DNA of 64,000 nt from Dichomitus squalens LYAD-421 SS1. Taxonomy: Eukaryota; Basidiomycota; Agaricomycetes; Polyporales; Polyporaceae. Position numbers and translations under genes: made by a program. Positions 21,599 to 35,453 of this stretch are shown here, in pieces. The stretch spans positions 2,563,843-2,627,842 of the forward strand of contig NW_006766883.1 in assembly GCF_000275845.1 (NCBI RefSeq). The letters run 5' to 3'. The notes below the pieces were generated by a model, which did no database searches, was not told where the DNA came from, and saw nothing but the letters and a program-made list of their open reading frames with translations. Every line of letters starts with the position of its first letter. Position 1 is the first letter of the stretch.

Positions 21599-23260
21599 AG
21601 CTGGTAGCGTAGCGTAGAAAGCGAATCAAACAGACAAAAGGCGAAGGCGAAGGCGAAGAGGAAGACGTGGCAAGCAAGGTCGTGGAGGTGGATAGGGATG
21701 AAAGTGGTGAGCAGGATGTGGCTGTCGGGCGGTCTACTTAACCCGAGAGCGAGACGCGTCTGTGGAGGGCGCAAGGTGTAATGTGCTCGGAAGACGCCGT
21801 GCCCGGCGGCATGTACGTACAGCCAGCAGCACATCGCTTTCCCCAGCGGTGCACCGTGGCTGTCCCCCTCACCGTCCAGGCCGTCATTGGAATCAATATC
21901 ACCTCCTGTGGTGGTGTTTGCCGTCATAGCCTACAGGGACCTCGGGCTTGGGAGTCCGCCAAATCCACTCGAAGTGCAAGTTTCAGCCCATTTGCCTTTT
22001 TGAACCACAACCACCATGTCCCGAGCTGACTTCTAGCGCATCCTTGATACTTGACGACGCATTCGACCCGACGCATCGCGGTCTTTGCTCCAAGATGTAT
22101 CTTTGGCGGTTGTGGATGGGATACGTGACGGATAGATGAGCTGAACAGCCGCCGGAAGGTCAAGCACAGAAGCTCTCGGGACTAGATGGGCCCCTCCAGC
22201 CGTTTTTCACTTCCATCGTCCTGCCGGCGTTGCCTCGGCACTCTTCATCTTACACCTTCTCGTACCTTGCTTCCCTGACCCGCATGCAGTCGTGCGTGCT
22301 CTCTGTCCTCTGTCTAATTATACGCACAAGTCATAGGCGTTGTAGAGGCGCGCGTCGCAGCCTTCTCACCGTGAACAGCAGGGGGAATCCGCACGATTTT
22401 CCTCCCGTTTGGACGTCGTATTCCTGCCCTTGTTTCTCAACTGCTTGTGCAGATGAAGCCTTCCTGACACATCTTGCCCACCGGAACTGTTGCCTCCGGG
22501 TGCACCACGCTGGCCATGATTCGAGCGAGTAGGCTTAGATCCGCTAAAACGCACCTACCCATTCCTTCTCGCTGTCCAGCCTGACAGGTACGCCTCTGGC
22601 TCTGTGAGCTCCTGACCACCTGACTGACGTGCTACCGCTTGGCCGCCAGTGGATTCCGGGTGCACAAATTCGAGCCCCGAGGCGGAAGCGACGAGTAGGA
22701 CGTGTTTGGACTCCATCACGCAAGCGTCTCCTTTGGTCACCTGCGCATCTGCCGCCCGTGTCATTCCGCTCGGACACGATGGCGACACAAGTCGACCTAC
22801 CGTTTCTTGTCTTATCGCCGGTCGACTACAGCGCCCTTGTGCTCCTCAGGCACAGCAGAAGCCCTCCGAGGTGCTACATGGGTCAGGTTTGGCCATCCCT
22901 GATTCCTCGGCCAGAGGTGGACCTGTTCGGCCGGCCAGCGTGATATCCACGAAATGTGTGAGCATCAAACATGATCGAAAGATGAACTCGCTCTGTTTAT
23001 GCGAATTTGAAGGCCTGAAATAGGCAAACTGCGAGGGTGCTGCGAAGCGTGTGTGGTGCGGACACGTGGGGTAGGGCATCCAGCTCTCCGATCCGCCCTC
23101 GCGAAAGGTGATGGAAGAAGCGGTAGCATACATACTAGCGTCAACGGCTAGGAAGGCCTATTTAGGTTGAGACCACCCTTCCCTGTCTCCTCGACCCCCG
23201 TCCTCGACCCTCCGCCCCCGTGTCTGTGTCTGGGTCTCCAACCGCTGCCTCTCGACGACC
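21599..23260. other. divergent intergenic region, 1.66 kb
   Basis: Lies between the starts of UAP1 (minus) and the glucanase (plus), so it must hold both promoters. Many short frames on both strands; none shows domains or consistent splicing. No repeat match noticed elsewhere in the window. Confidence 0.5.
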
Positions 23261-25025
<1,765 letters not shown>

Positions 25026-25617
25026 GGCGGGGGGCGAGAGAGGGAGTATACCCCTGCTTGCTTGCGTCGTGTGGCGGCGCGGCGCCTGCAGCTGCCGATA
25101 CCTGCCGCCCTCCGGCTCGTTGTATTTGCATGAGGCACAACCTTACTTACACGCTCATTGTAGACTATTTCTTGTAGAGAACTTGCGTCCGCTGCGCACT
25201 ATCGCCGGTCGCTTCTGTATTCATCATATTATATCCTATCCCTCGCCGGGATCGCTTGTTGCGTACCTTGAGGCTTGCGGAACAGTTCGAGTAACGCGCG
25301 ATTCACGAGAGAAAACGAGGGGAAAGGCATTATGAATTGCAAGAAATAGCCAGATTGAGTTGTACGTATGTGGTATAGGTGGATGGTGATATTGTTACAG
25401 ATATGATGAGGTATATAGCAAGGGCTAGTGCTAGACGATCCAAGGTGTGCCAGCAGGAGAGCACCGAGAAGTACCCGCAGTAGCGATAGAGATCACAGAC
25501 GACGGCGCGAGAGAGAACTAAGATAGGTTATATGAACGCGGCGAGGAGGGAGCATAGGAGCTGCAGATTAGAGGAGCGAAAGGTGGGCGGAGGAGGAGGG
25601 GGTAAGAGAAGACGGGG
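25026..25617. other. convergent intergenic region
   Basis: 3' regions of the glucanase and of the minus-strand transcription factor. Nothing else supported. Confidence 0.5.
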
Positions 25618-26510
25618 CTAGAAATGCTGACCAGCAGACTGGAAAGCCCCAGTCCCCTCGAGCACAGCCGGAGATAGACCGTGGTGGTGATAATCAGCTG
25701 CAGTGGGGCGCATGCCATGGCCAAAGGATGGCAGGTTGGCATGGTGCTGGTCGTCGAAGCTCCAGTCCAATATCTGAGTGTCAATGTTGGCGACCGCGAA
25801 TGGGGAGGACTGTAAGGACGCCCATATATTGGCGGACGCATGGACGGCGAAATCGGATGCTGACGCCACCGAAGGGTCAGGTTGCGGTTGAGGGGTGTCT
25901 AATTCGCCCGCGGTCACGGAACTTCCGGAGGGAGAGCTGTGACTGGCAACGTCAGTGATCTCTTGGGAATCATCGGCATACGACGTGCCAGCCGTAACAT
26001 GGACTGTGGCCGCCGTAGGGTCGTCGGTCGGTGGCTAGTCAGCAACATCCTATAACGAAAATGGAATGGACCGAACGTACCCTCCGAGGTCAGGGGCGTC
26101 TCTACCGAGACTTGCGTGGTCGAAAGCGTCAGCTTCGCCGTTGCGGTCTGTCGCACTGTCCGCCTTCGCCGCTTGCGCTCAGCACTGACGCACGAGTGTT
26201 CAAGTCCGTTCTTGACGCAGCGCTCGCACGGCCGTCCTTCGTCGCACCGCTTGTTCGCCAATCGACAATTCGTGCACTACGCTGGGTAAGTCATCCGGGG
26301 ATCAGGAGAAGACCTGATGCAAAGGGCACACACAGCAATCTTCACGCCGCGGGTCTTGCGCTGGGCCGCGCTCGTGCCGCTCTGAGCCGTCGGCCCCATT
26401 TGCTCTTGCGGTGACAGCGCGGGACTAATGGCCTCAACGGGGCTGGCGATGCTGGCGGTGAAGGATGCTGTTCCGGATGAGTGCACGCCCATCCCCAGAT
26501 ATGACGTCAT
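25618..26510 (-). CDS. Zn(II)2Cys6 fungal transcription factor
   Basis: Three exons: 26510-26334, 26276-26081 and 26003-25618; 252 residues. The zinc cluster is assembled across the first intron: KTRGVKIACTNCRLANKRCD, then EGRPCERC and KNGLEHSC, i.e. six cysteines with spacing C-x2-C-x6-C-x5-C-x2-C-x8-C, followed by the basic run ERKRRRR. The remaining sequence is Ser/Thr/Pro-rich, ending ..AFQSAGQHF, without a fungal-specific transcription factor domain. The second intron's branch site (GCTGACTAG) sits too close to the first AG, so the downstream acceptor at 26004 was used, which keeps the frame. Target genes are unknown. Confidence 0.82.
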
Positions 26511-27273
26511 AACATACCGAGTTGTGATCGGTGGACGAGTGCTGGGATGCAGACGTACTCCGGAAAAGGCGAGGTGAGCGCCCAGGGAGCCGAAGTAGTC
26601 CCCTGTCCGGCGACGGATGCTACACCCTGCGCCAATAGGATCTGGACGAATGGCCGACACGACTGACACCACGGCCACCCGCTCACATCGTTGGTGTTGT
26701 TCTGGTGACCGGTGGCAGCGTGGATGTCATCCTGTGGCCGAAAGTGGTCTGTCGAGGGGCCAGATGCAAAGAGATGGGCGTTGGAGGAGGGAAGAAGGAG
26801 ATGGGAGAGCATGATGACGAAGAGGGTGCGGGGACTTTGGTAAATGGGGTGGACACGCAGCTACATTTTGGGCAGTGCTTGATATGGGGGAGCTTTATGA
26901 GAGTCCTTCTTCTTGGCGCTACTAGGATAGGTGGGGTTGCTGAGGGCGCCCGTACAATGACTATGACGTCAGTTTCTCACGAGGCACTGACATCTGTCTG
27001 TGAGTACCATATTGAGTTACCGAAAAGGTAACTTTCGACGTTCTTGCTAAGGCAATGCAAACCTAGCCACGACCTCCCTATGAAACAGCTCCCTACAGTC
27101 CCTGCATGCCCACCTCTTGAGCTAGTGTCCGTCTGGTGCATCTATACAAGGAGATCAATGTTTCTTGGATATGGCCAAGGCTCACTCCGGAGGCATCTCT
27201 GTCTCGGCAACGTCCAAGCCGCTGCAAGCTTCGCTTAGAGGCATAACGGACCTCGGGTGAGGCATCCGCGTGC
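26511..27273. other. upstream region of the transcription factor
   Basis: Probably promoter and 5'UTR of the Zn2Cys6 gene and the 3' side of the uncertain frame at 27274-28128. No supported exons. Confidence 0.4.
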
Positions 27274-28128
27274 TCAAAGATTGAACTTCGATGCCTCGTA
27301 GAGGCTGTTCCGGCATACGGGATTCGTGAACACACGCGGTTCGTACGCCGACCGCGGGCACCATGACGTCATACCACAATTTGTAGTACGGATGGTGCAG
27401 TGACACAGCCGGTGTACAGCGAAGTTCATCCCTGTCGTTTGACCGTCAGGTACGGAGAGTTCGTACAGCTCAGCTGAATAGCGGCGATCAGCTATGGACA
27501 TCGGCGACAAGCAACTGGGAATAGCGCACCACAGGAAGGGTAAGAGCGGGCTCGCAAGCCGGATTTGGACGTGGCCACACGTCCTCTTACTCCAAGGACG
27601 CAAGTGCAGTCGGAAGGCGGAGGACCGGCATTCGGAGGGATCCGTACGCGATAGTATCGCAGCATCAGAAGTCAAGATAGCTGGCGTTTCAGTTTCAGTG
27701 CCCCGAAGACGCCTATTCAAGTTACGAGTTCCGTTTCCCCGAACTCTAACATGCCCGACACCAACGGTTCGTTTGGACGAGCCAGACTTTTTGAGTGACG
27801 TTGGCGGGGAAGAGCCGTCGCTGTAGCGTGGTCTATACCATGGAGTTGGATTCATGCTTGAACAGCCATTGGGGGACAGACCAAGGTTCAACTTCGACAA
27901 GCTTGTACGCGTACGCAACGCCGGGGTATCACAGAGAGCAGGCACAACGGACTTCTCGGACTGCCCCATGAGGAAGCGGAGATCTTCCCCGCGTTGCTGC
28001 TCCGGTGCCTTATCGGATACACGTTGCTTTCCGAGGGCACGGCGAGGTCCAAGGGAGGGGTCCATGGGAGCAGCGGATGAGATCCTGAGATTAAGCCGCG
28101 GTGGTTTCCGCCAGTGAGTGTTGTACAT
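27274..28128 (-). CDS. uncertain 284-codon open frame
   Basis: Uninterrupted frame from ATG 28128 to a stop at 27274, Ser/Arg/Pro-rich with a short hydrophobic stretch near residue 205 (ASPLLPFLWCAIPS). No known domain. Length alone makes it more than a trivial frame, but composition is not clearly coding. Its start lies only 52 bp from the oppositely directed ATG of the UCS gene, so it could equally be antisense leader or promoter DNA. Confidence 0.3.
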   Translation of the reverse strand: MYNTHWRKPPRLNLRISSAAPMDPSLGPRRALGKQRVSDKAPEQQRGEDLRFLMGQSEKSVVPALCDTPALRTRTSLSKLNLGLSPNGCSSMNPTPWYRPRYSDGSSPPTSLKKSGSSKRTVGVGHVRVRGNGTRNLNRRLRGTETETPAILTSDAAILSRTDPSECRSSAFRLHLRPWSKRTCGHVQIRLASPLLPFLWCAIPSCLSPMSIADRRYSAELYELSVPDGQTTGMNFAVHRLCHCTIRTTNCGMTSWCPRSAYEPRVFTNPVCRNSLYEASKFNL

Positions 28129-28180
28129 AGACGCTCACGCCGGTTCGCCACAGGATCAGGAGACCTCTCCGGGAGCCCCC

Positions 28181-30319
28181 ATGTCTTCCTCATCCACATC
28201 TGATACTGACCCTGCTGTCGCTGTACTCGATGCTGTTCTCAGGAGGACGCAAGACAAGGCTTGGGTCTCCTTCGCTCCGGATGAGTTAGCTGCGGTGTTT
28301 TCCGCGTTCAGCCCGCAGCGTCCGGTGGCCGTCCATACCAAGGGCTACCTCGTCCTCTCCGCGTTCTGCCAACGATGCCGTTCCGAGGCTCCCACTCCAG
28401 AAGAAGGGACGCAGGTGATATGTCGCACGTTTGATGCTCCCACCGCATCACGAATAGCGGACACCGAAGAGCCCGAGGCACTCGCCGGTCTAACTTTTCT
28501 GTCTGCACTCTTCGACGTCGACCACCTCTCTGCGTCTGCAATCTTCACGCGAGATGGCACGCTGGAGGCCGTCATGGACGCGCTCGACCTCTTCTCCAAG
28601 TCGAGAGCCGTCGATCTCGCCGTCGCACACCTGTTGGGACGCGCCGCGGCGCACAAGGCGTGCCGAGCGCTGCTCGGAGCGGACCACCGGAACTGGCTGG
28701 AGTGGAAGTCGCGTCAGGCGGACGACGCGGAGCTGCGTGCCGCTGCGGCCGTCGCGCTCGTCAAGCTCGGGAAGGGGGCGAACGCGGACGCGGCGGAGGT
28801 GGGGGGCGCTGCGGAGAAAGCCGCCATGGAGGACGACGAGCTCGCCGCGCTCATGAAAAGGCTTGTCGTCGACGCGCGCGAGACGTCTCCGCTCGGGGAC
28901 GCGGTCGAGGGCTTGGCGTATATGAGCACGAGCCCAGCGGTCAAGGAGGCTTTGTCGGCGGACGAGGCGTTTCTTAGGCGGCTGTTCACGCTCGTCCCTA
29001 AGCGCAAGGGCGCGGGTGCCGAGCTCGTTGGGGAGTCTGCGGCGTCTCCGTTGTACGGTGTTGTGGTGATCGTTGCGAATCTATGTGTCTACCGTCCGCG
29101 TCTGTCTGCGGAGGAGGCTCAGATCGCTAAGCTCCGGCGGATGGCTAAGACCTCGCAGGGTTCTAACCAATCTCAGGACCAACAGGAGGAGAACGACCCC
29201 CTCGATGATGACGACCATGTCCAAGAGCGCGGGCGTAGGCTGTTAAAGGCGGGTGTCATGGAGGCTTTGACCTCTGCCGTACGTGCGACGGATAGCCGTG
29301 CCGTACGCTCAGTTGTTGGAAAGGCCATCCTCAGCCTAGTGGAGGACAAGGAGAGCCGAGGGAAGGTCCTCCAAGCCGGCGGCGCGAAGGCACTCCAAAC
29401 GATCATCCATTCAATCCTCCCCCCTTCCACTTCTTCAAACTCAAATAAAATTGCGCAGATGGAGAAAGACGACTTTGACGCGATACAGGCGTTGGCGAAG
29501 CTCGCTATCACCGCCGCCCCCGTCCAAGTTTTCGGCCCCAACGAAGGCGCGATCTACGACGCGATCCGCCCTTTCGCACTCATGGTGACCGACCCGAACG
29601 CGTCCCTCCTGCAGCGCTTCGAGGGGATGATGGCGCTCACCAACCTCTCCTCCCAATCCGCCGAAGCGGCGACTCGCATCGCCCGCGCCGACGGGCTCAC
29701 GAACAAAGTGGAGCTCCTCATGCTCGAGGACCACACGCTCGTCCGCCGGGCCGCCACGGAGCTCGTGTGCAACCTCGTCGCGGGCTCCGAGGAGGTGTTC
29801 AACAAGTGGGGCGGGGACCGCGACAAGGCTGCGCAGGGGAAGCTCCAGGTGCTCGTCGCGCTGTGCGACGTGGACGACGTCCCCACACGGCTCGCCGCGT
29901 CGGGCGCGCTGGCGACCCTCACGGCGTCCCCGGACGCGTGCGAGGGCTTGGCCGCGCTCGAGCGCGAGCGACATCGCGTTCTGCCGATCCTGGGGCAGCT
30001 TATCGACCCGAGCGTCGTCGCGCGTCCTGCGGCGGACGAGGGCGTCGAAGAGGACGAGGACGAGCCAGACGCTCTGGAGACTGTCCCGGGGCTGGTCCAT
30101 CGCGGGATCGTCTGCGTGCGCAATCTGTTTGTAGGCGTCCAGAGGAGGAGCAAGGCGGAACAGATGGAGCTGGCGTGGGAGGCGGACCGGGTGGGCGTCG
30201 TGCGCGCACTTGTCGGAGCAGTGAAGGGCTGCGGGCAGAATCCGAGTTCACCGATCCTGCGGCCTGCGGCGGAGGCGTTGAAGTGGGTGCTGGAACATGG
30301 GATTGAAATTGCTGTATGA
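28181..30319 (+). CDS. SHE4: UCS-domain myosin co-chaperone (UNC-45/CRO1/She4 family)
   Basis: Single exon, 712 residues, armadillo-type alpha-solenoid throughout. UCS proteins fold and stabilise myosin motor domains with Hsp90. Family features are visible in the C-terminal half: LLKAGVMEALTSAVRATDS, LALAKLAIT-like ALAKLAITAAPVQVFGP, LLQRFEGMMALTNLSSQ, VRRAATELVCNLV, ..RLAASGALATLTASPDACE and VHRGIVCVRNLFVG. There is no N-terminal TPR domain, as in other fungal members. The start at 28181 was chosen because upstream in-frame sequence has no ATG. It directly precedes, in the same orientation, the class I myosin gene, its expected client. Confidence 0.92.
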   Translation: MSSSSTSDTDPAVAVLDAVLRRTQDKAWVSFAPDELAAVFSAFSPQRPVAVHTKGYLVLSAFCQRCRSEAPTPEEGTQVICRTFDAPTASRIADTEEPEALAGLTFLSALFDVDHLSASAIFTRDGTLEAVMDALDLFSKSRAVDLAVAHLLGRAAAHKACRALLGADHRNWLEWKSRQADDAELRAAAAVALVKLGKGANADAAEVGGAAEKAAMEDDELAALMKRLVVDARETSPLGDAVEGLAYMSTSPAVKEALSADEAFLRRLFTLVPKRKGAGAELVGESAASPLYGVVVIVANLCVYRPRLSAEEAQIAKLRRMAKTSQGSNQSQDQQEENDPLDDDDHVQERGRRLLKAGVMEALTSAVRATDSRAVRSVVGKAILSLVEDKESRGKVLQAGGAKALQTIIHSILPPSTSSNSNKIAQMEKDDFDAIQALAKLAITAAPVQVFGPNEGAIYDAIRPFALMVTDPNASLLQRFEGMMALTNLSSQSAEAATRIARADGLTNKVELLMLEDHTLVRRAATELVCNLVAGSEEVFNKWGGDRDKAAQGKLQVLVALCDVDDVPTRLAASGALATLTASPDACEGLAALERERHRVLPILGQLIDPSVVARPAADEGVEEDEDEPDALETVPGLVHRGIVCVRNLFVGVQRRSKAEQMELAWEADRVGVVRALVGAVKGCGQNPSSPILRPAAEALKWVLEHGIEIAV

Positions 30320-30716
30320 GCTACTTGCATATTGGACTGAGCTGTATCTAAGCTTGTAGCCGTAGTGTATCTTTGTACGAGTAGCTGTATGTACCGGATG
30401 TAATCTCGTTACTTCGATGTCATAGCCGTCTTGCGGGGATGGATCAAAGCGCCCGCGGCGCGCGCAGTCCCGACCGAGCCTGAGCGCGGTTGCAGCATCG
30501 CACTCACTTTGTACCAATCAGCTCACTTCCGCCTCGATCCGCCTACACTCTCGCCCTTTCTCGCCTCCAAACTGCATCTCTAACCGCACTTTTAGCTTCT
30601 ACTATACCGAAGACGGCATAACATCCATACACGTACCCCAATCGCAGCGGTGGCCTCATTGCAGCGTCTACTATCGCCTGCCTCACATACATCTGCCCTG
30701 ATCTCTATCCTGCATA
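30320..30716. other. intergenic between UCS chaperone and myosin I
   Basis: 397 bp containing the UCS 3' end and the myosin promoter and leader, pyrimidine-rich near 30535-30600. No gene. Confidence 0.5.
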
Positions 30717-33700
30717 ATGGTGTGCACTCTGTATCAACAACATGCCTGAGTGTTGGGTTAACCGCGATGTCTAGGCACCCTCCAAGAAGGCGGGCAAGAA
30801 GGGCGTAGCTGCCGCGCCGAAGAAGGGCGGGGCGAGCAAGGTCGCTAAGGTATGTCGTTGCGCACATCAGCTCTGGGTGAACGCCGCGCTGAGGGATGAT
30901 CCATCGCTTCTAGGCCGACTGGAAGGAGGGCTTCAAGAAGAAGCAGGTCGGCGTGTCCGATATGACCCTCCTCACCACCATCACGAACGAGAGCATCAAC
31001 GAGAATCTCGAGAAACGGTGGAAGAACGGCGAGATCTATACCTACATCGGCTCGGTGCTCATCTCTGTCAATCCCTTCCGAGGTGCGTCACATTTGCTCC
31101 GTGATTCTATGTTCACGTCGGTGACTGTCCGCCGCACATGCGGAGAGTAGATCTGGGCATCTACACGGACGAGGTGCTCCAGAAGTACAAGGGCAAGAAT
31201 AGGCTGGAGGTTCCACCGCACGTGTTCGCGATTGCAGAGAGCGCGTACTATAACATGAATGCGTACCACGAGAACCAGTGCGTGATTATCTCCGGAGAAT
31301 CTGGTGCGGGCAAGACCGAGGCAGCGAAGCGAATCATGCAGTATATCGCTGCTGTGTCCGGAGGGCAGGACAGCAGCATCCAGGAGATCAAGGACATGGT
31401 GCTCGCCACCAATCCGCTACTGGAGAGCTTCGGATGCGCAAAGACGTTGAGGAATAACAACTCCAGTCGACATGTGCGTAGTGCGGGTAGTGGCAAGAAT
31501 CTCCGTGCTTACACACCTGTAGGGAAAGTACTTGGAGATCATGTTCAACGACCACGGAGAGCCGATTGGTGCTCAGATCACCAATTACCTTCTAGAGAAA
31601 GGTCGTGTGGTGGGTCAAGTGGAGAACGAGCGGAATTTCCACATATTCTACCAATTCACGAAGGCAGCCTCGGATGCGCAGCGAGGTAGGCCTTTTGCCA
31701 GAATCTGCAAGTCGGTATTGATTCGGTTTCACAGAGGCATATGGGCTACAGGGTCCGGAGGCGTACGCGTACACAAGTCTGAGCAACTGTCTCGACGTCC
31801 CTGGTATCGATGACACACAAGACTTTGCTGAGACGATTGTAAGGACGTCTGCTGCCACTCCTTATCCGCGCAGATTCTGACTCACCACAGAAAGCGATGC
31901 AAGTCATCGGTCTGAGCGACTATGAGCAGAGCGAGATCTTCCGAATGCTCGCCGTGATCCTCTGGCTCGGAAATGTCCAGTACAGCGAGAAGGACGACGG
32001 CAATGCTGACGTCGCAGACACTAGCGTGACGGACTTCGTTGCGTACCTGCTTGAGGTGGATGCCGCCCTGGTGCAGAAGGCGATGACTAGCCGAACTATG
32101 GAGACCCAACGCGGCGGTCGTCGTGGTTCTGTGTATGATGTGCCTTTGAACCCCGCCCAGGCTAGTTCAGGTCGTGACGCCTTGGCAAAGGCTATCTACA
32201 ACAACTTGTTCGAATGGATCGTGTCGAAGATTAACGTCTCGATGAAGGCTCGCCAAGCTACTGCCCAGTTGATTGGCATTCTTGTACGCCACATCTTTAT
32301 TCACATGCTTAGGCGTCACATTGACTCTTGGCACAGGATATCTTCGGTTTCGAGATCTTCGAGGTTAGCTTGGCAGTCATGCATTTTGCGTTGATGTCTC
32401 ATACACCGTGGCTCCACATAGGACAACTCATTCGAGCAGCTCTGCATCAACTACGTTAACGAGAAGCTCCAGCAGATCTTCATCGAGCTCACCCTCAAGA
32501 CCGAGCAGGAGGAGTACGTCCGCGAGCAGATCAAGTGGACGCCCATCAAGTACTTCAACAACAAGATCGTTTGCGACCTCATCGAGGAGCGGCGTCCACC
32601 CGGTATCTTTGCTGCGCTCAATGATGCTTGCGCGACTGCCCACGCCGACCCCACCGCTGCCGACAACTCCTTCATCCAGCGTACAGCGGCGCTTGCGAGT
32701 AACCCGCACTTCGAGGCCCGTGGTGCGCAGTTCTTGGTCAAGCACTATGCCGGTGATGTGATGTACAACGTGGCTGGTATGACGGATAAGAACAAGGATC
32801 TGCTCGTGAAGGATCTGCTGGACCTCATTGGCACTAGCGGAAACCAGTTCTTGCAAGGTCTCTTCCCGGACCGTCCGGACCCCAACAGCAAGAAGCGGCC
32901 TCCGACTGCCAGCGACAGGATCAAGGTCTGTGATGTATACGATATGTTCCATGACATCCTGCAAACATGATCCTATAGGCCTCTGCGGGAGCTTTGGTCG
33001 ACAACCTCATGCGCGCGCAACCCTCGTATATCCGTACCATCAAGCCGAACCAGAACCGGAGTTCTACCGAATACGACACCAAGGCTGTCCTGCATCAGGT
33101 CAAGTATCTCGGTCTCCAAGAGAACATCCGCGTTCGTCGTGCGGGTTTCGCGTATCGGAACACATTCGAGAAGATGGTAGAGCGCTTCTACTTGCTCTCT
33201 CCGGCAACCTCGTACGCGGGCGACTACATCTGGCAAGGCGACTCAAAGTCAGGCTGCGAGCGGATCCTCACTGACACGGGTATCGCGCGCGAGGAGTGGC
33301 AGATGGGTGTATCGAAGGCGTTCATTAAGAACCCCGAGACGGTACGTCTCTAGAGGAGGAACTCCTCAGTATGACAAGATTGACGAGTCGTTCGGCTTTG
33401 CAGCTCTTCGCCCTCGAGACGATGCGTGATCGCTACTGGCACAATATGGCCGGTCGTATTCAACGTGCTTGGCGCAACTACATGCGCTACAAGCACGAGT
33501 GTGCCCGCCGCATCCAGCGCTTCTGGAAAAACAACAAGGAGAGCATCGAGTACGCTAAGATCCGCGACTATGGACACCAGATCCTTGCTGGCCGAAAGGA
33601 GCGTAGGCGATTCAGTTTGCTGGGGTACCGTCGCTTCATGGGAGATTACCTGGACCTCAATGGGAAGAGCGCGTTGGGCGAAGAGCTCATTGAGGCCTGC

Positions 33701-35453
33701 GGGTTGGGAAGTGAGCGTGCATTCCCCAGCGTCTTGCTCATCGGCTGATGAGAGGTACTGTGTGCAGGAGATCAGGTAACATTCAGTAGCCGTGGGCAGA
33801 TTCTCGTCTCGAAACTTGGTCGCTCGAGTAAACCTAGCCCTCGGTTCCTCATCTTGGTACGCTTCCATCCCCGATGCAGCGCATGACTTTCAATGGGGTG
33901 ACCTCGCATCCGCAGACCGATAAAGCGTTCTATATTGCTGTAACGACAGCGAAGGATGGTCAGACTGTCACCACACTAGAACGGAAGATCAACCTCGTAA
34001 CGATAAAGAGCGTCTCAATGTCCATCCTGAGGGATGATTGGCTTGTACGTATATCTCACGCCGGGGTATCGTGATTGACTGACAAGTCACAGGTTCTCAA
34101 CCTGGGACCCACGGAAGAGGGCGACCCAATCCTCAGCTGTGTCTTCAAGACGGAGTTAGTCACGCACATGCTTCGCTTGACACAGGGTAGCATCAGTGTC
34201 CTCATCGGTCCGACGTAAGTGGTTCCTGTGTAGGTCTGCCATTCGGCCGCTTCACATTCATTCAGCATCGAATACAACAAGAAGAAAGAGAAGAAGGCGC
34301 AAATCAAGTTCGTTAAGGACGAGACCGTTCCCAGGAATGACACCTACAAGAGTCATACAGTACATGTACCTTCCGGCGAGCCGCCCTCAAGCCTGTCACG
34401 GCCGATGCCAAAGAAGAAAGAGGGCGTCGTTCGGCCAATCACCCAAGGCAAGCTCTTGCGGAAAGGCGGACCATCGGCTGTGAGTAGACATTTCTTACAA
34501 CATAGCCTGTCTATGCTCATCCTCTTAGCAGAAACCTGCAGCTTCTCGCCCGAAGCCCGCATCGCAGCCGTTGCCCGGAAAGTCTACTGCTGCGCCAACA
34601 CCCAAGCCACCGGCCGCCACTTCAACAGCTTCGTCGGCAGCACCTCGCGCCCCTCCGCCACCACCAGCTCGAGCTGCGGCACCTCCTCCACCGCCACCTG
34701 AACCTGATGTTGAGCTTTACAAGGCGAAGTATGCATTTGAGGGCCAGGAGGGCGAGATGACGCTGAAGAAGGATGACATCGTCGAGCTGGTCGAGAAAGA
34801 TGACAACGGCTGGTGGCTCGTCAAGAAGGATGGTGCCGAGGGCTGGGCACCGCACAACTATCTCGAGCTGGTCCCTCCCAAGCCAAAGGCCGTGGCGCCT
34901 CCGCCGCCGCCTCCACCTCCACCAGCGGCCAAGCGTCCGACTCCATCCGCCCCTGCAGCGCCTGCAGCTTCAGCAGCTCCGAAGATAGGACTGAAATCCG
35001 TATCTGCCGACCCTTCAGCGAAGCCTGTCGCAGTCTTCCCGGGGATAGGGCCCGCCAATGGATCTGCTGCGCCCTGGAAACGCACCGCCTCCACTGCCAC
35101 CGCCGAGTCGTCGAACGGCAGCACTCCCGCGTCGTCAAGACCGGCGAGTTCAGCCGCAGCAAAGCCACCTCTCGCAACGAAGCCCAAGCCCCCTCCGCCA
35201 GTAGCTGCCAAGCCCTCCATTGGGGCTCCTCCGCCGAAGGTCGGCGCCAAGCCTCCTGTGCCCGCTGCGCCCCGTCCCGGAGGGGCTGCACCGAAGCCCA
35301 AGGTCGGAGGCGTCGGAAAGCCGGCGGCGGTCGGAGGCCAGATGGATCTTGCTGCTGCAGTGAGTGCTTCGGTCTCCTGTCCTTCGTCAGTCATACTGAA
35401 TACCCTCGTCATAGCTCGCCAAGCGAGCACAGCGTATAGCAGATGAGGAGTAA
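30717..35453 (+). CDS. MYO1: class I (amoeboid) myosin
   Basis: Actin motor for endocytosis and polarised growth; 17 exons, 1283 residues. Exon 1 is the ATG alone (30717-30719); exon 2 starts at 30775 ([10 protein letters not shown]). Later exon starts include 30914, 31151, 31523, 31735, 31891, 32337, 32422, 32979, 33404, 33768, 33916, 34093, 34266, 34532 and 35415. The motor has P-loop GESGAGKT (about residue 130), switch I NNNSSRH, switch [11 protein letters not shown], and a TEDS-site serine in RRGSVYDVP (about 359). One or two IQ motifs follow ([20 protein letters not shown]), then TH1 (TDKAFYIAV..), Pro-rich TH2, and an SH3 domain (about 1054-1110: [20 protein letters not shown].. GWAPHNYLE). 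The tail ends [17 protein letters not shown], without the long acidic Arp2/3-binding end of other fungal homologues. Confidence 0.96.
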
